Positions 10,890-19,148 of a stretch of 64,000 nucleotides of DNA are shown one piece after another. The DNA lies in contig NZ_JAGEVG010000002.1 in the NCBI RefSeq assembly GCF_017581925.1, forward strand, positions 186,001-250,000, read 5' to 3'. How positions within the stretch are numbered: position 1 is the first letter of the stretch; each line of letters starts with the position of its first letter. The notes below the pieces were generated by a model. That model searched no databases and was not told the DNA's origin. It saw nothing but the letters and a program-made list of their open reading frames with translations. Made by a program: the position numbers and the translations under genes. This DNA comes from Gelidibacter pelagius (GTDB taxonomy: Bacteria > Bacteroidota > Bacteroidia > Flavobacteriales > Flavobacteriaceae).

Positions 10890-10890
10890 T

Positions 10891-10922
10891 TTTGATTAAA
10901 GGATTTTAAAAAAGTACATTTG
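10891..10922 (+). promoter_or_regulatory. gcvH promoter
   Basis: TTTG at 10891-10894, 20 bases, then TACATTTG at 10915-10922. This is a near-perfect Bacteroidota promoter. The predicted transcript start near 10929 supports the ATG at 10947 as the gcvH start rather than the TTG at 10920, which lies inside the -7 box. Confidence 0.85.
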
Positions 10923-10946
10923 CTTCACTATAAAAATGATTACAAA

Positions 10947-11327
10947 ATGAATATACCAGCACAATTAAAGTACACAAAAGACCATGAATGGATTAGTATT
11001 GATGGTGATGTTGCAACTGTAGGAATTACAGATTTTGCCCAAGGCGAATTAGGTGATATTGTCTATGTAGAAGTTGAAACTCTAGATGAAACTTTAGAAA
11101 TTGATGAAATTTTTGGCACCGTTGAAGCTGTGAAAACAGTTTCTGATCTATTCTTACCACTTTCAGGAGAGATTATAGAGTTCAATTCTGTTCTTGAAGA
11201 TGAGCCTGAAAAAGTAAATTCAGATCCTTATGGCGAAGGTTGGATGATAAAGATTAAAATTTCTGATCCTTCCCAAGTTGACAATCTGCTTTCAGCTGAT
11301 GCCTACAAAGAGGTGATAAGTGCATAA
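10947..11327 (+). CDS. gcvH: glycine cleavage system H protein
   Basis: Lipoyl carrier that shuttles the methylamine intermediate between the P, T and L proteins of glycine cleavage. The 126-residue product begins MNIPAQLKYTKDHEW, standard for the family. The lipoylated lysine is Lys63 in VEAVKTVSDL, and the C-terminal half has the NSDPYGEGWMIKI signature. The ATG at 10947 is chosen over the upstream TTG at 10920 because the latter is part of the promoter. The gene overlaps the VanZ-like gene by 8 bases. gcvP and gcvT are not nearby. Confidence 0.95.
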   Translation: MNIPAQLKYTKDHEWISIDGDVATVGITDFAQGELGDIVYVEVETLDETLEIDEIFGTVEAVKTVSDLFLPLSGEIIEFNSVLEDEPEKVNSDPYGEGWMIKIKISDPSQVDNLLSADAYKEVISA

Positions 11328-11682
11328 ATATGGGGCATTAGCTTTACTGGTGGTTTACGCCATAGTGCTTTTGGTGTTAAGCTTGGTAAGTATTGGAGGA
11401 CTTGAAACCCTTGGCTCGCCTTATGACGATAAGATTCATCACTTTGGAGCCTATTTCGTTTTGACCATATTGATTGCTAATTATTTCAATACATTAAATC
11501 TAAAGAGAGGCCTTTTATATGCTTTAATTATTGCCTCTACTTATGGGGTTTTAATGGAAGTCCTTCAGAATTATTTAACGAAAGAAAGAATGTTTGATGT
11601 ATTTGACATGATTGCCAATGCTTTTGGTGCAATTATTGCGGTACTCTTTATGATTTTCATAAGAAAGTTAAAGTTAAAATAA
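11320..11682 (+). CDS. VanZ-like family membrane protein
   Basis: A 120-residue protein with about four membrane helices (roughly 6-26, 44-60, 65-85 and 95-114) and the VanZ-like features DDKIHHFGAYFVLT and an acidic residue in VLMEVLQ before a periplasmic turn. VanZ-like proteins are small integral membrane proteins; the namesake confers low teicoplanin resistance, but most members have no known role. It starts at GTG 11320, inside the end of gcvH, which suggests translational coupling. The gcvH-vanZ pairing is common in Flavobacteriia. Confidence 0.8.
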   Translation: MHKYGALALLVVYAIVLLVLSLVSIGGLETLGSPYDDKIHHFGAYFVLTILIANYFNTLNLKRGLLYALIIASTYGVLMEVLQNYLTKERMFDVFDMIANAFGAIIAVLFMIFIRKLKLK

Positions 11683-11691
11683 ATTAATCCC

Positions 11692-11723
11692 TTGCTTTTT
11701 TAACAAATTATTGGTTATTTTAG
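11692..11723 (+). promoter_or_regulatory. possible promoter of first TonB-like gene
   Basis: TTG at 11692-11694, 21 bases, then TATTTTAG at 11716-11723. The -7 box has one mismatch to TAnnTTTG. It lies 24 bases before the ATG at 11748. Confidence 0.4.
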
Positions 11724-11747
11724 CATTCCTTAAAACACTCTAAGCAT

Positions 11748-12476
11748 ATGGAACCGAAAAAAAATGTAGATGCAGACGTTGGTAGAAATAGTTCAATCTA
11801 TTTCGCCGTTGGTCTTGCTTTAATGTTATTGCTGACCAATCTGGCCATCAATTACAAAACTTACGACAAATCGGATATTGATATCGGTATGATTAATATG
11901 GACGATGAATTGGAAGAAGAAATTCCAATTACTGAGCAGTTACAGACACCGCCACCACCGCCACCACCGCCACCAGTAGCTCCCGAAGAGATTGAGATCG
12001 TTGAGGATGAAGAAGAGGTTGTGGAAACAGTTATTGAATCTTCAGAAACAAATCAGGAAGAAGAAATCGCTAAAGTTGAAGACGTAGTAGTTGTAGAAGC
12101 TCCTGAAGAAGATCTTGAGGTACCATTTGCCGTTATTGAAAACGTACCTGTATTTCCAGGTTGTGAAAAAGAAGCTGGTAACAATGCGAAAAAGCAATGT
12201 ATGTCCGATAAGATTGCACAGTTTGTGAATAAAAAGTTCAACGTGGATTTGGCTTCTGAGTTAGGTCTTTCCGGTAGGCAACGTATCAACGTGATCTTTA
12301 AGATTGATAAGACGGGTAATATTACCAGCATTCAAGCAAGAGCGCCACATCCTGGTTTAGAGAAAGAAGCACAACGTGTGATTGGTTTGCTTCCTAAAAT
12401 GTTACCTGGTAAACAACGTGGTAAAGCGGTAACTGTACCGTATTCTTTACCTATTCTTTTCCAAGTGCAAGATTAG
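11748..12476 (+). CDS. energy transducer TonB-like protein, proline-rich
   Basis: A 242-residue inner-membrane-anchored periplasmic protein. Residues 16-34 form one membrane helix with a short cytoplasmic N-terminus. Nine consecutive prolines (68-76) and a long acidic Glu/Val-rich spacer (about 80-128) would span the periplasm. The C-terminal TonB domain (about 130-242) begins VPVFPGCEKE and holds Cys139 and Cys151 (C-x11-C), then CMSDKIAQFVNKKF and a conserved end VPYSLPILFQV. TonB proteins use ExbB/ExbD energy to drive outer-membrane receptors; exbBD are not here. It is followed by a strong terminator and a paralogue at 12684. Confidence 0.85.
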   Translation: MEPKKNVDADVGRNSSIYFAVGLALMLLLTNLAINYKTYDKSDIDIGMINMDDELEEEIPITEQLQTPPPPPPPPPVAPEEIEIVEDEEEVVETVIESSETNQEEEIAKVEDVVVVEAPEEDLEVPFAVIENVPVFPGCEKEAGNNAKKQCMSDKIAQFVNKKFNVDLASELGLSGRQRINVIFKIDKTGNITSIQARAPHPGLEKEAQRVIGLLPKMLPGKQRGKAVTVPYSLPILFQVQD

Positions 12477-12503
12477 AGCTTAAATTTTTATAAATAGTAT
12501 ATA

Positions 12504-12538
12504 AAACCCTGATGCGAAAGCCTCAGGGTTTCTTTTTT
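12504..12538 (+). terminator. intrinsic terminator of first TonB-like gene
   Basis: AAACCCTGA (12504-12512) pairs perfectly with TCAGGGTTT (12523-12531) and is followed by a T-rich run. Confidence 0.85.
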
Positions 12539-12592
12539 CGCTTCTTTGGAGTGGTCAGAATTTCTTTTTAGAAAAAGCTAAGAGAGAAATAA

Positions 12593-12624
12593 AAAATCCC
12601 GTCTAAATACTTAGCCGGGATTTT
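12593..12624. terminator. second hairpin between the two TonB-like genes
   Basis: AAAATCCCG (12593-12601) pairs with CGGGATTTT (12616-12624). The inner CTAA and TTAG also pair, giving a long stem with one mismatch. Symmetric A and T flanks could let it work on either strand. It lies before the -7 box of the next gene. Confidence 0.55.
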
Positions 12625-12632
12625 CGTTTTGG

Positions 12633-12640
12633 TACGTTTG
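12633..12640 (+). promoter_or_regulatory. -7 box of second TonB-like gene
   Basis: TACGTTTG matches TAnnTTTG and lies 43 bases before the ATG at 12684. No good -33 box is visible; that position falls in the hairpin at 12593-12624. Confidence 0.45.
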
Positions 12641-12683
12641 TTGTGATTTTACCATAATATTAACATTTTAAAATACACATATT

Positions 12684-13481
12684 ATGAAGAAATTAAAAAA
12701 CTCAAGCAATGCCGCTGGTCAGAGCAGCATGCGCCCTACAAAACCACGCAAACATGATGCAAATTTACGAAAAAACTCTACGCTTTACTTTCAGGTAGGT
12801 CTGATTCTTTGTTTGCTGTTTACCTATGGACTTTTTGAAATGAAGTTTGTAGCAAAGAATTATAATTTGGCTAAAGTTGATTATAGTGATAAGGATGTTG
12901 AGGTGATGCCGATCAACTTTGTTTTGGAAAAAGACATCATAGAAAAAAAGATCACTAAAAATATTGAAGTTCTTACCAAGGACCCGATTATTGAAGACGA
13001 TGATTTTGTTGAAGCTTTACCAACAGAGCTCTTGACGGAAGACCTGGTCATACCAACGGATCCCGCTAAAGTTGATGATATTGTGGTCTATAAGAGAGAT
13101 GACGGTGATGACATCGATTTAAAGATTTTCAGTACCATCGGTGTTGAAAAAGCGCCTATTTATCCGGGCTGTGAGTCTGAAAATAACAATGAAGGACGTT
13201 TAAAATGTATGTCTGATAAATTATCAAAACTAGTGCAAAAGAAGTTTGATAAAGATATGGCATCGACACTTGGATTATCTGGAGTTCAAAAAATAGATGT
13301 CGTTTTTAAAATTGATAAGTTTGGAAGCGTTACTGAAATTCAAACACGTGCCCCACGTCCTGAATTGGAGAGGGAAGCCAAAAGGGTAGTAGAGCAAATC
13401 CCAATAATGGTTCCTGGGAAACAAAGAGAACGCGCAGTGACTGTTCAGTATGTGTTGCCCATCATTTTCAAAGTAGAATAG
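12684..13481 (+). CDS. TonB C-terminal domain protein, membrane anchored, no proline run
   Basis: A 265-residue paralogue of the protein at 11748. A basic cytoplasmic tail (1-32) precedes one membrane helix (about 34-52). The spacer (60-150) is acidic but lacks the proline run. The C-terminal domain has APIYPGCESE with Cys163 and Cys175 (C-x11-C), KCMSDKLSKLVQKKFD, and a final strand VQYVLPIIFKVE. The similarity of the last 110 residues to the previous protein suggests a tandem duplication followed by loss of the Pro-rich spacer. Its partner receptor is unknown. It may be a TonB variant or a structural periplasmic protein. Confidence 0.8.
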   Translation: MKKLKNSSNAAGQSSMRPTKPRKHDANLRKNSTLYFQVGLILCLLFTYGLFEMKFVAKNYNLAKVDYSDKDVEVMPINFVLEKDIIEKKITKNIEVLTKDPIIEDDDFVEALPTELLTEDLVIPTDPAKVDDIVVYKRDDGDDIDLKIFSTIGVEKAPIYPGCESENNNEGRLKCMSDKLSKLVQKKFDKDMASTLGLSGVQKIDVVFKIDKFGSVTEIQTRAPRPELEREAKRVVEQIPIMVPGKQRERAVTVQYVLPIIFKVE

Positions 13482-13503
13482 TAGCCTGTCAAAATATCTG
13501 ACT

Positions 13504-13536
13504 AAACCGTTATCCTATGTGATAGCGGTTTTTTTA
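13504..13536 (+). terminator. intrinsic terminator
   Basis: AAACCGTTATC (13504-13514) pairs with GATAGCGGTTT (13521-13531) with one T-G wobble, followed by a run of T. It ends transcription of the second TonB-like gene. Confidence 0.85.
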
Positions 13537-13593
13537 TGTTCTCATTTTGAAAAAAACAGTATCTTTCGAGAGTTAAAAAGCTTGTAGTCATCT

Positions 13594-15705
13594 ATGAAGA
13601 ACCTCTTCTTAATTTTTTTTGTCAGTTTTCAGCTCAATAGTTTATCCCAAAATATTGAAATTTACGAAAAGCCTCCTGTGTTTGTGGGTTGTGAAGAGCA
13701 GCCTATTGATAATTTAAAAACTTGTTTTAACAATAAACTCAACCAATATATATATGAAAACTTTCAAGTGTCGCAAGAAGCTGTTCAGGACGGCTATAAA
13801 GGTGATGTAAAAGTGCTTTTTGAAGTTGATAAAGAAGGTCATATAAGTGTCGTTTATGTAGATGCCATTTACGATGCTCTAAAGGATGAAACCAAACGCG
13901 TATTTCAATCTTTGCCAAAAATCCGGCCTGGAACTTATAATGGAAAACCAACATTTTATCAATATTCTTTGACCATTAAAATTCCCTTGGTTGATCCTGA
14001 AAACATAAAGAATACTGCTGCTGAAGAAACAGCGAGCCTTAAAAAGTTTGTGGATCTCAACGAGATTGTATCTAATGAGTTTGATAGCATAACCAAGAAC
14101 ATCGTCAAATATCAAGGCCTTGAATATAGCAGTCAGTTAAACATTCCCTTCACCCATCACTATTATTCGCGTTTTGATGCCAATATGAATGGCTTGGGAA
14201 CGAACAGTCATACGGCAGCGAAACCATTTGTTTATGAGGATGTTGCGAAATACTATGACTTTGAAGCTGAAAAAGAAGCCCTTATTAAAGGTTCGGACGG
14301 ATGGTGGAGCAGAAAATTATGGGATGAGCATTTAGTACAGGTTCAAGGTGAAGACTATTGGTTTACCATTGATCCTGTATTTGATTTACAAGTGGGTAAA
14401 GATACGGATGCCGATTTTAATACCACTTTCAACAATACCCGAGGCATTTACATCCAGGGAGGATTGGGCAAAAAGTTCAGCTTTTCTACATCTGTCTTTG
14501 AAAGCCAAGGGAGATTTGCCCAATATTACAACCAATATGCCGAAAGCTTAAAGGCCTTTGGTCCTGATCCGGCTATTGTTCCCGGAAGGGGGATAGGTAA
14601 ACGTTTTAAAGACGATGCCTATGACTACCCAGTTGCTGAAGCGTATTTGTCCTACGCGCCTGCAAATTTTATAAATTTTCAATTCGGACATGGTAAGAAT
14701 TTTATAGGAGATGGGTACCGTTCTTTATTTCAAAGTGATGTGGCGGCTCCACAAACGTTTTTAAAACTCAACACCAAATTCTGGAAAATTAAATACACCA
14801 ACACTTGGATGTGGCTGAGAGATGTCCGGGATGCCGTAGTTGAAGATAAAGCTTTTTTGACCAAATATATGGCCAATCATTACTTAAGTTGGAATGTGTC
14901 CAAACGACTCAATATTGGTCTTTTTGAATCCGTTATGTGGACCGATACTAATGGACGAGGTTTCGATATCAATTACCTCAATCCCATTGTCTTTTTCAGA
15001 GCTATTGAATTTGAAGCTGGCCAAGGTTCCGGGAATGCTGTTTTAGGGGCATCGGCAAAGTATAAATGGAACAATAAAGTCAATTTATATGGACAGTTTA
15101 TCTTAGATGAATTTTCTTTGAGCCATGTTAAAGCGGGGGAGAAAAGTTGGAAAAATAAATTCGGGTACCAATTGGGAGCCAAATATTACGACGCGTTCAA
15201 AGTTGATAACTTGATGTTGCAATTGGAATATAACCAAGTAAGACCTTATACGTATTCGCATAATACCATTGTGAATAATTATGGACATAGCAATCAACCC
15301 ATGGCGCATTTATGGGGAGCCAATTTTAGGGAATTCATCATTATTGGACATTACAATTATGAGCGATGGTTTGCCGATGCCAAGTTTATTTTCGGAACAC
15401 GTGGTTTGGACTTTAATGATGGTACAGATAATTTCAGTTATGGCGGCGACATCTATAGAAATTACAATGAACGACCTTTTGACAAGCATGTGAAGATTGG
15501 CCAGGGGAATAAGACCAAAACTTTCAACGCCGAATTGCAAGCTGGTTATATCATCAATCCCGTTAGTCATTTAAAAGTATTTACCAACATCAGTTTTAGA
15601 AACTTTAACCCAGAAGCAAATACAGAAGCGACCTTTAAAAATAGTACGGCGTGGTTTAATCTTGGGGTTAAGACCGATTTGTTCAACTGGTATTTCGACA
15701 ATTAA
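13594..15705 (+). CDS. remB: RemB-like gliding motility outer-membrane protein with N-terminal TonB-C-like domain
   Basis: A 703-residue secreted protein. The signal peptide is about 1-18 (ending LNSLSQ). Residues 24-130 are a TonB-C-like domain with PPVFVGCEE, Cys33 and Cys44 (C-x10-C), VLFEVDKEGHI and a closing strand YQYSLTIKIPL, plainly related to the two upstream proteins. From about 150 to the end is a long beta-rich region resembling capsule-assembly (Wzi-like) porins, with HYYSRFDANM, IDPVFDLQVG and FINFQFGHGKNFIGDGYRS. This architecture matches RemB, which affects gliding in Flavobacterium johnsoniae; the name rests on remembered similarity, not on a search. A REP-like palindrome follows the gene. 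Confidence 0.75.
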   Translation: MKNLFLIFFVSFQLNSLSQNIEIYEKPPVFVGCEEQPIDNLKTCFNNKLNQYIYENFQVSQEAVQDGYKGDVKVLFEVDKEGHISVVYVDAIYDALKDETKRVFQSLPKIRPGTYNGKPTFYQYSLTIKIPLVDPENIKNTAAEETASLKKFVDLNEIVSNEFDSITKNIVKYQGLEYSSQLNIPFTHHYYSRFDANMNGLGTNSHTAAKPFVYEDVAKYYDFEAEKEALIKGSDGWWSRKLWDEHLVQVQGEDYWFTIDPVFDLQVGKDTDADFNTTFNNTRGIYIQGGLGKKFSFSTSVFESQGRFAQYYNQYAESLKAFGPDPAIVPGRGIGKRFKDDAYDYPVAEAYLSYAPANFINFQFGHGKNFIGDGYRSLFQSDVAAPQTFLKLNTKFWKIKYTNTWMWLRDVRDAVVEDKAFLTKYMANHYLSWNVSKRLNIGLFESVMWTDTNGRGFDINYLNPIVFFRAIEFEAGQGSGNAVLGASAKYKWNNKVNLYGQFILDEFSLSHVKAGEKSWKNKFGYQLGAKYYDAFKVDNLMLQLEYNQVRPYTYSHNTIVNNYGHSNQPMAHLWGANFREFIIIGHYNYERWFADAKFIFGTRGLDFNDGTDNFSYGGDIYRNYNERPFDKHVKIGQGNKTKTFNAELQAGYIINPVSHLKVFTNISFRNFNPEANTEATFKNSTAWFNLGVKTDLFNWYFDN

Positions 15706-15707
15706 TA

Positions 15708-15727
15708 ATTCCTGCGAAGGCAGGAAT
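15708..15727. repeat. REP-like palindrome, copy 1
   Basis: ATTCCTGC-GAAG-GCAGGAAT, followed by CTCC. The same 20-base palindrome plus CTCC recurs at 38367-38386, and a C/G variant occurs at 63544-63563. All three lie just after or before gene ends in non-coding DNA. Confidence 0.8.
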
Positions 15728-16020
15728 CTCCAATACAGACGTTCAATTCTCTAATTATAGAACCTGTCCTTTAAAAATATTTTGAGACAGAAACCTCCCG
15801 TACAAAGTCAAAACCTTCTAATTAAACTTCAATTTTGAGCAATAAGAGACAGTGATTTAGTTCAATTTGCATCGCTTCATCCATAATTTGTCGATGCAAA
15901 AAACCAACGATAGCAATGCCATTTCGGGCTATCTAATTTTAAAAATGTTAAATCTGCATTTTGCTTCACGTTTCAAAAAATTCAAAAAGCCTATTGAAAT
16001 TTATTTTTTCATTAATTGAA

Positions 16021-16051
16021 TTGCTCAAAACCAATTTTCAAAGTATCTTTG
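16021..16051 (+). promoter_or_regulatory. cyoE promoter
   Basis: TTG at 16021-16023, 20 bases, then TATCTTTG at 16044-16051. The predicted transcript start near 16058 fits the TTG start codon at 16086. Confidence 0.8.
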
Positions 16052-16085
16052 CACTCGCATTTAAAAGCGACAAATACAACACCGA

Positions 16086-16979
16086 TTGGCGACAACAAAT
16101 TCTTCTTTATCAAAGGTCTCGGTTATTTCTGATTTTAAGGAAGTAACGAAGATGAGATTATCATTGAGTGTCGTGTTTTCAGCTATAGCCGGGTATTTGT
16201 TGGGCGCAACGACTATAGAGGTTAGCACATTGATATTGTTGGCATTTGGAGGCTATTTTATGGTTGGTGCTTCTAATATCTATAATCAAATTATTGAGCG
16301 CGATCTGGATGCGCTTATGGACCGAACCAAAAACAGACCGATTCCTGCGGGACGCATATCAGTCAATTCGGCACTTACCATGGCCATCATCTTTACAATA
16401 CTTGGGATTGCCACACTTTATGTGATCAATCCACGTACTGCCATGTACGGTGCCATATCCATATTTTTATATACCAGCGTATATACACCATTAAAGACCA
16501 AAACACCGTTATCTGTTTTTGCAGGTGCTATCCCGGGAGCCATTCCTTTTATGTTGGGCTGGGTAGCTGCAAGAAATGCTTTCGGAATTGAACCGGGAAC
16601 ATTGTTCGCGATACAGTTTTTTTGGCAATTTCCTCATTTTTGGGCCATTGGATGGTTTTTATTTGACGATTATAAAAAAGGTGGATTTTTCATGCTTCCA
16701 ACAGGAAAACGTGATAAAGGCACAGCCACACAAACCATAATGTACACCATTTGGACGGTTTTAATATCGATCATTCCTGTGTTTGGGGTCACCGGAGATT
16801 TGAAATTATCTATTGTTGCAGCTGTAATAGTTTTTGCAATAGGATTAGGGCTGATATATTACGCTTTGCAATTGTTTGTTAAAAGAACGGAACAAGCAGC
16901 AAAACATCTCATCTTGGCTAGTGTTATATATATTACCCTATTACAGATTGTTTACGTTGCAGATAAATTTATAAGATAA
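16086..16979 (+). CDS. cyoE: protoheme IX farnesyltransferase (heme O synthase)
   Basis: Adds a farnesyl group to heme b to make heme O, the precursor of heme A for cytochrome oxidase; an integral inner-membrane UbiA-family enzyme. The 297 residues hold about eight membrane helices. The prenyl-diphosphate motif is NQIIERDLDALMDRTKNRPI, and the second signature is YTPLKTKTPLSVFAGAIPG. The start is TTG at 16086; the first ATG (16152) would remove conserved N-terminal sequence before TKMRLSLSVVFS. It heads the oxidase block, with its stop 1 base before the next ATG. Confidence 0.93.
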   Translation: MATTNSSLSKVSVISDFKEVTKMRLSLSVVFSAIAGYLLGATTIEVSTLILLAFGGYFMVGASNIYNQIIERDLDALMDRTKNRPIPAGRISVNSALTMAIIFTILGIATLYVINPRTAMYGAISIFLYTSVYTPLKTKTPLSVFAGAIPGAIPFMLGWVAARNAFGIEPGTLFAIQFFWQFPHFWAIGWFLFDDYKKGGFFMLPTGKRDKGTATQTIMYTIWTVLISIIPVFGVTGDLKLSIVAAVIVFAIGLGLIYYALQLFVKRTEQAAKHLILASVIYITLLQIVYVADKFIR

Positions 16980-16980
16980 T

Positions 16981-17562
16981 ATGGATTTTACAGAAGGAAC
17001 CTTTGAAGAGAAAAATAATAGGGCGAAAAAGATGATGCTTTGGTTTGGGATTGTTTCCCTCATCATGTCATTTGCTGGATGGACCAGTGCCTTTGTTGTA
17101 AGTAGTACAAGAGAAGATTGGCTTAGCGATTTTCAATTGCCAAATGCATTTATCGTTAGTACAGTCATGGTAGTGTTGAGCAGTGTGACGTTTGTGTTGG
17201 CACAAAAAGCACTCAAAAACAACCAGAGACAATTGACAACAATTTGGCTTTTGGCAACCTTAGTGTTGGGAATTGCCTTTATCACCAATCAATTTTTGGG
17301 TTTTCAACAGATCATTGATATGGGCTATAATTTTACTGGGCCTACCAGTAATGTTACTATGTCCTATATTTATTTGATCGCGATGGTGCATATTATTCAC
17401 GTCATAGTAGGACTCGTTTGCATTTTAGTCGTAATTTATAATCATTTTAAACAGAAGTATAACGCCACTGACCGGCTCGGTTTTGATCTTGCGTCAACAT
17501 TTTGGCATTTTATTGATATTCTGTGGGTCTATCTCTTTTTATTTTTATATTTTGTAGGATAA
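16981..17562 (+). CDS. cytochrome c oxidase subunit III, short form
   Basis: A 193-residue inner-membrane protein with about five helices (20-40, 55-75, 88-106, 126-150, 169-191). The ending STFWHFIDILWVYLFLF is the hallmark of heme-copper oxidase subunit III. Subunit III supports stability and proton uptake of the catalytic subunit. It follows cyoE by 1 base, so it is in the same operon. A second, longer subunit III gene lies at 17708 with its own promoter. Confidence 0.9.
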   Translation: MDFTEGTFEEKNNRAKKMMLWFGIVSLIMSFAGWTSAFVVSSTREDWLSDFQLPNAFIVSTVMVVLSSVTFVLAQKALKNNQRQLTTIWLLATLVLGIAFITNQFLGFQQIIDMGYNFTGPTSNVTMSYIYLIAMVHIIHVIVGLVCILVVIYNHFKQKYNATDRLGFDLASTFWHFIDILWVYLFLFLYFVG

Positions 17563-17641
17563 TTTCAGGTGTTTTTTAATACGAATTATTTATCAACTAT
17601 AGGAAACCTTATTTATAGTGTTTCAAAATTCAATAAGGATG

Positions 17642-17672
17642 TTTCTTTAGATGAATAAAATGATTATTTTTG
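17642..17672 (+). promoter_or_regulatory. promoter of second subunit III gene
   Basis: TATTTTTG at 17665-17672 is a full -7 match. TTTC at 17642-17645 lies 19 bases upstream and is an imperfect -33. The ATG is 35 bases downstream. Confidence 0.6.
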
Positions 17673-17707
17673 TGCAACTTTTTAAACTAAAAAACTAATC
17701 ACTACAT

Positions 17708-18685
17708 ATGGAATCGACTGTCGTGAACACTAGTGCCGAAAACAAGCGTTGGGGCGGAGGTATTGAGCCTTTAAAAGCGAGTTACGGTAAAATGATGATG
17801 TGGTTTTTCCTCACTTCAGACTCATTAACCTTTACTGGGTTCTTAGCGGCCTATGGCTTCTCAAGATTTAAATTTGCCGATTCTTGGCCAATTGCAGACG
17901 ACGTGTTTACCCACGTTCCTTTCATTCACGGTAACTATCCGATGATTTTCGTGGCATTCATGACCTTTATTTTGATCATGTCTTCCGTTACGATGGTACT
18001 GGCAGTGGATGCAGGGCATCATATGAACAAGGCCAAAGTAAGTTTATACATGTTTTTGACGGTCTTGGGAGGTTTTGTCTTCTTAAGTTCCCAGGCTTAC
18101 GAGTGGACAACGTTCATTAAAGGTGGTTACGGAGCAGTTGGAACTCACGGTGGTAATATCATCCAATTTGTGGATGCAGAAGGCGAGCGCGTTGCACTAA
18201 AAGACTTCGCTATTGCCCAATCTACAGATCGAACCCAACATACACGAAAAGATGGACTCTGGTTTTCAGGCGAAAAAGCCCTTCCAAGTTTCACTTTTGA
18301 AGAAGTTCTTGCTGGGTTTGAAGCAAATCCTGAAGTGTTTGTAAGAACGACATATACTGCGGAAGATGGTCATAAGACAATTTTATCCCGTAGTGAATCA
18401 CTCAAAGAATTAAAAACCAAAGGAAAGAATGTTGTAGAAGGTGCCAACTTGGTCCAAAACGAATACGGTCCACCATTATTTGCCAACTATTTTTTCTTCA
18501 TCACCGGTTTCCACGGATTTCACGTGTCGATAGGTGTGATGTTGAATATTATTATTTTCTTTAATGTACTTATAGGGACTTACGAGCGAAGAGGAAGTTA
18601 CGAAATGGTCGAGAAGGTCGGTTTATACTGGCATTTTGTTGACTTGGTTTGGGTATTCGTATTTACATTCTTCTACTTAGTATAA
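17708..18685 (+). CDS. cytochrome c oxidase subunit III, long form with hydrophilic insert
   Basis: A 325-residue membrane protein. The N-terminal helices (about 28-50, 77-100, 110-130) and C-terminal helices (258-288, 303-325) match subunit III, including GFHGFHVSIGVM and GLYWHFVDLVWVFVFTFFY. Between them, residues about 142-254 form a roughly 110-residue hydrophilic segment absent from the short paralogue; it contains TRKDGLWFSGEKALPSF and ILSRSESLKELKTKG. Its side of the membrane is not certain. The gene is followed 22 bases later by the subunit IV-like gene. Confidence 0.9.
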   Translation: MESTVVNTSAENKRWGGGIEPLKASYGKMMMWFFLTSDSLTFTGFLAAYGFSRFKFADSWPIADDVFTHVPFIHGNYPMIFVAFMTFILIMSSVTMVLAVDAGHHMNKAKVSLYMFLTVLGGFVFLSSQAYEWTTFIKGGYGAVGTHGGNIIQFVDAEGERVALKDFAIAQSTDRTQHTRKDGLWFSGEKALPSFTFEEVLAGFEANPEVFVRTTYTAEDGHKTILSRSESLKELKTKGKNVVEGANLVQNEYGPPLFANYFFFITGFHGFHVSIGVMLNIIIFFNVLIGTYERRGSYEMVEKVGLYWHFVDLVWVFVFTFFYLV

Positions 18686-18707
18686 TATTAGATAATTTAT
18701 TTCAAAC

Positions 18708-19100
18708 ATGGAAGCACACGCACAAGAACCGCATAAACTGGCAATATTTAGAGGCCTATTAAAGTTTAAGTCCAATAAACAAAAAATATGGGGCGTATTG
18801 ATCTTTTTGGCCATAATTACTGCCATAGAAGTTCTTTTAGGAATTTATAAACCAGCAATGTTTAATGGCCAGGTTTTGGGCATGAAGGCACTTAACTGGA
18901 TCTTTATTATTTTGACGATAGTTAAAGCGTACTATATTACTTGGGATTTCATGCACATGAGAGATGAAACTGCGAGTTTGAGACGTATGGTTGTATGGAC
19001 GGCAGTCTTTTTGATTTCCTATTTAGTTTTTATTTTCTTACAAGAAGGAGGCTACGTTGCGAATGTCTTTTCAAAAGGTTTTGTAAAGACTGATTTTTAA
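18708..19100 (+). CDS. cytochrome c oxidase subunit IV-like membrane protein
   Basis: A 130-residue protein with three membrane helices (about 26-45, 61-80, 90-112) after a soluble N-terminus. The signature KAYYITWDFMHMRDE is that of the small bacterial subunit IV found with caa3/cbb-like oxidases. It is co-directional with the long subunit III gene and closes this transcription unit at the terminator at 19149. Confidence 0.85.
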   Translation: MEAHAQEPHKLAIFRGLLKFKSNKQKIWGVLIFLAIITAIEVLLGIYKPAMFNGQVLGMKALNWIFIILTIVKAYYITWDFMHMRDETASLRRMVVWTAVFLISYLVFIFLQEGGYVANVFSKGFVKTDF

Positions 19101-19148
19101 AGTATGCCTTTCTGATAGAACAGGAGGATTTAAGTGTTAAACATAGAT

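Larger units (their letters stand above)
15706..16085. other. intergenic region between RemB-like gene and cyoE
   Basis: It contains the palindrome at 15708-15727, an inverted repeat TTTGCATCG (15866-15874) / CGATGCAAA (15892-15900), and the cyoE promoter at 16021-16051. A plus-strand open frame at 15961-16146 has no ATG and overlaps cyoE out of frame, so it is not called. Confidence 0.6.

Noticed and set aside
15961-16146. Open frame overlapping the start of cyoE
   Set aside because: It starts on TTG, lies across the cyoE promoter and overlaps cyoE out of frame.
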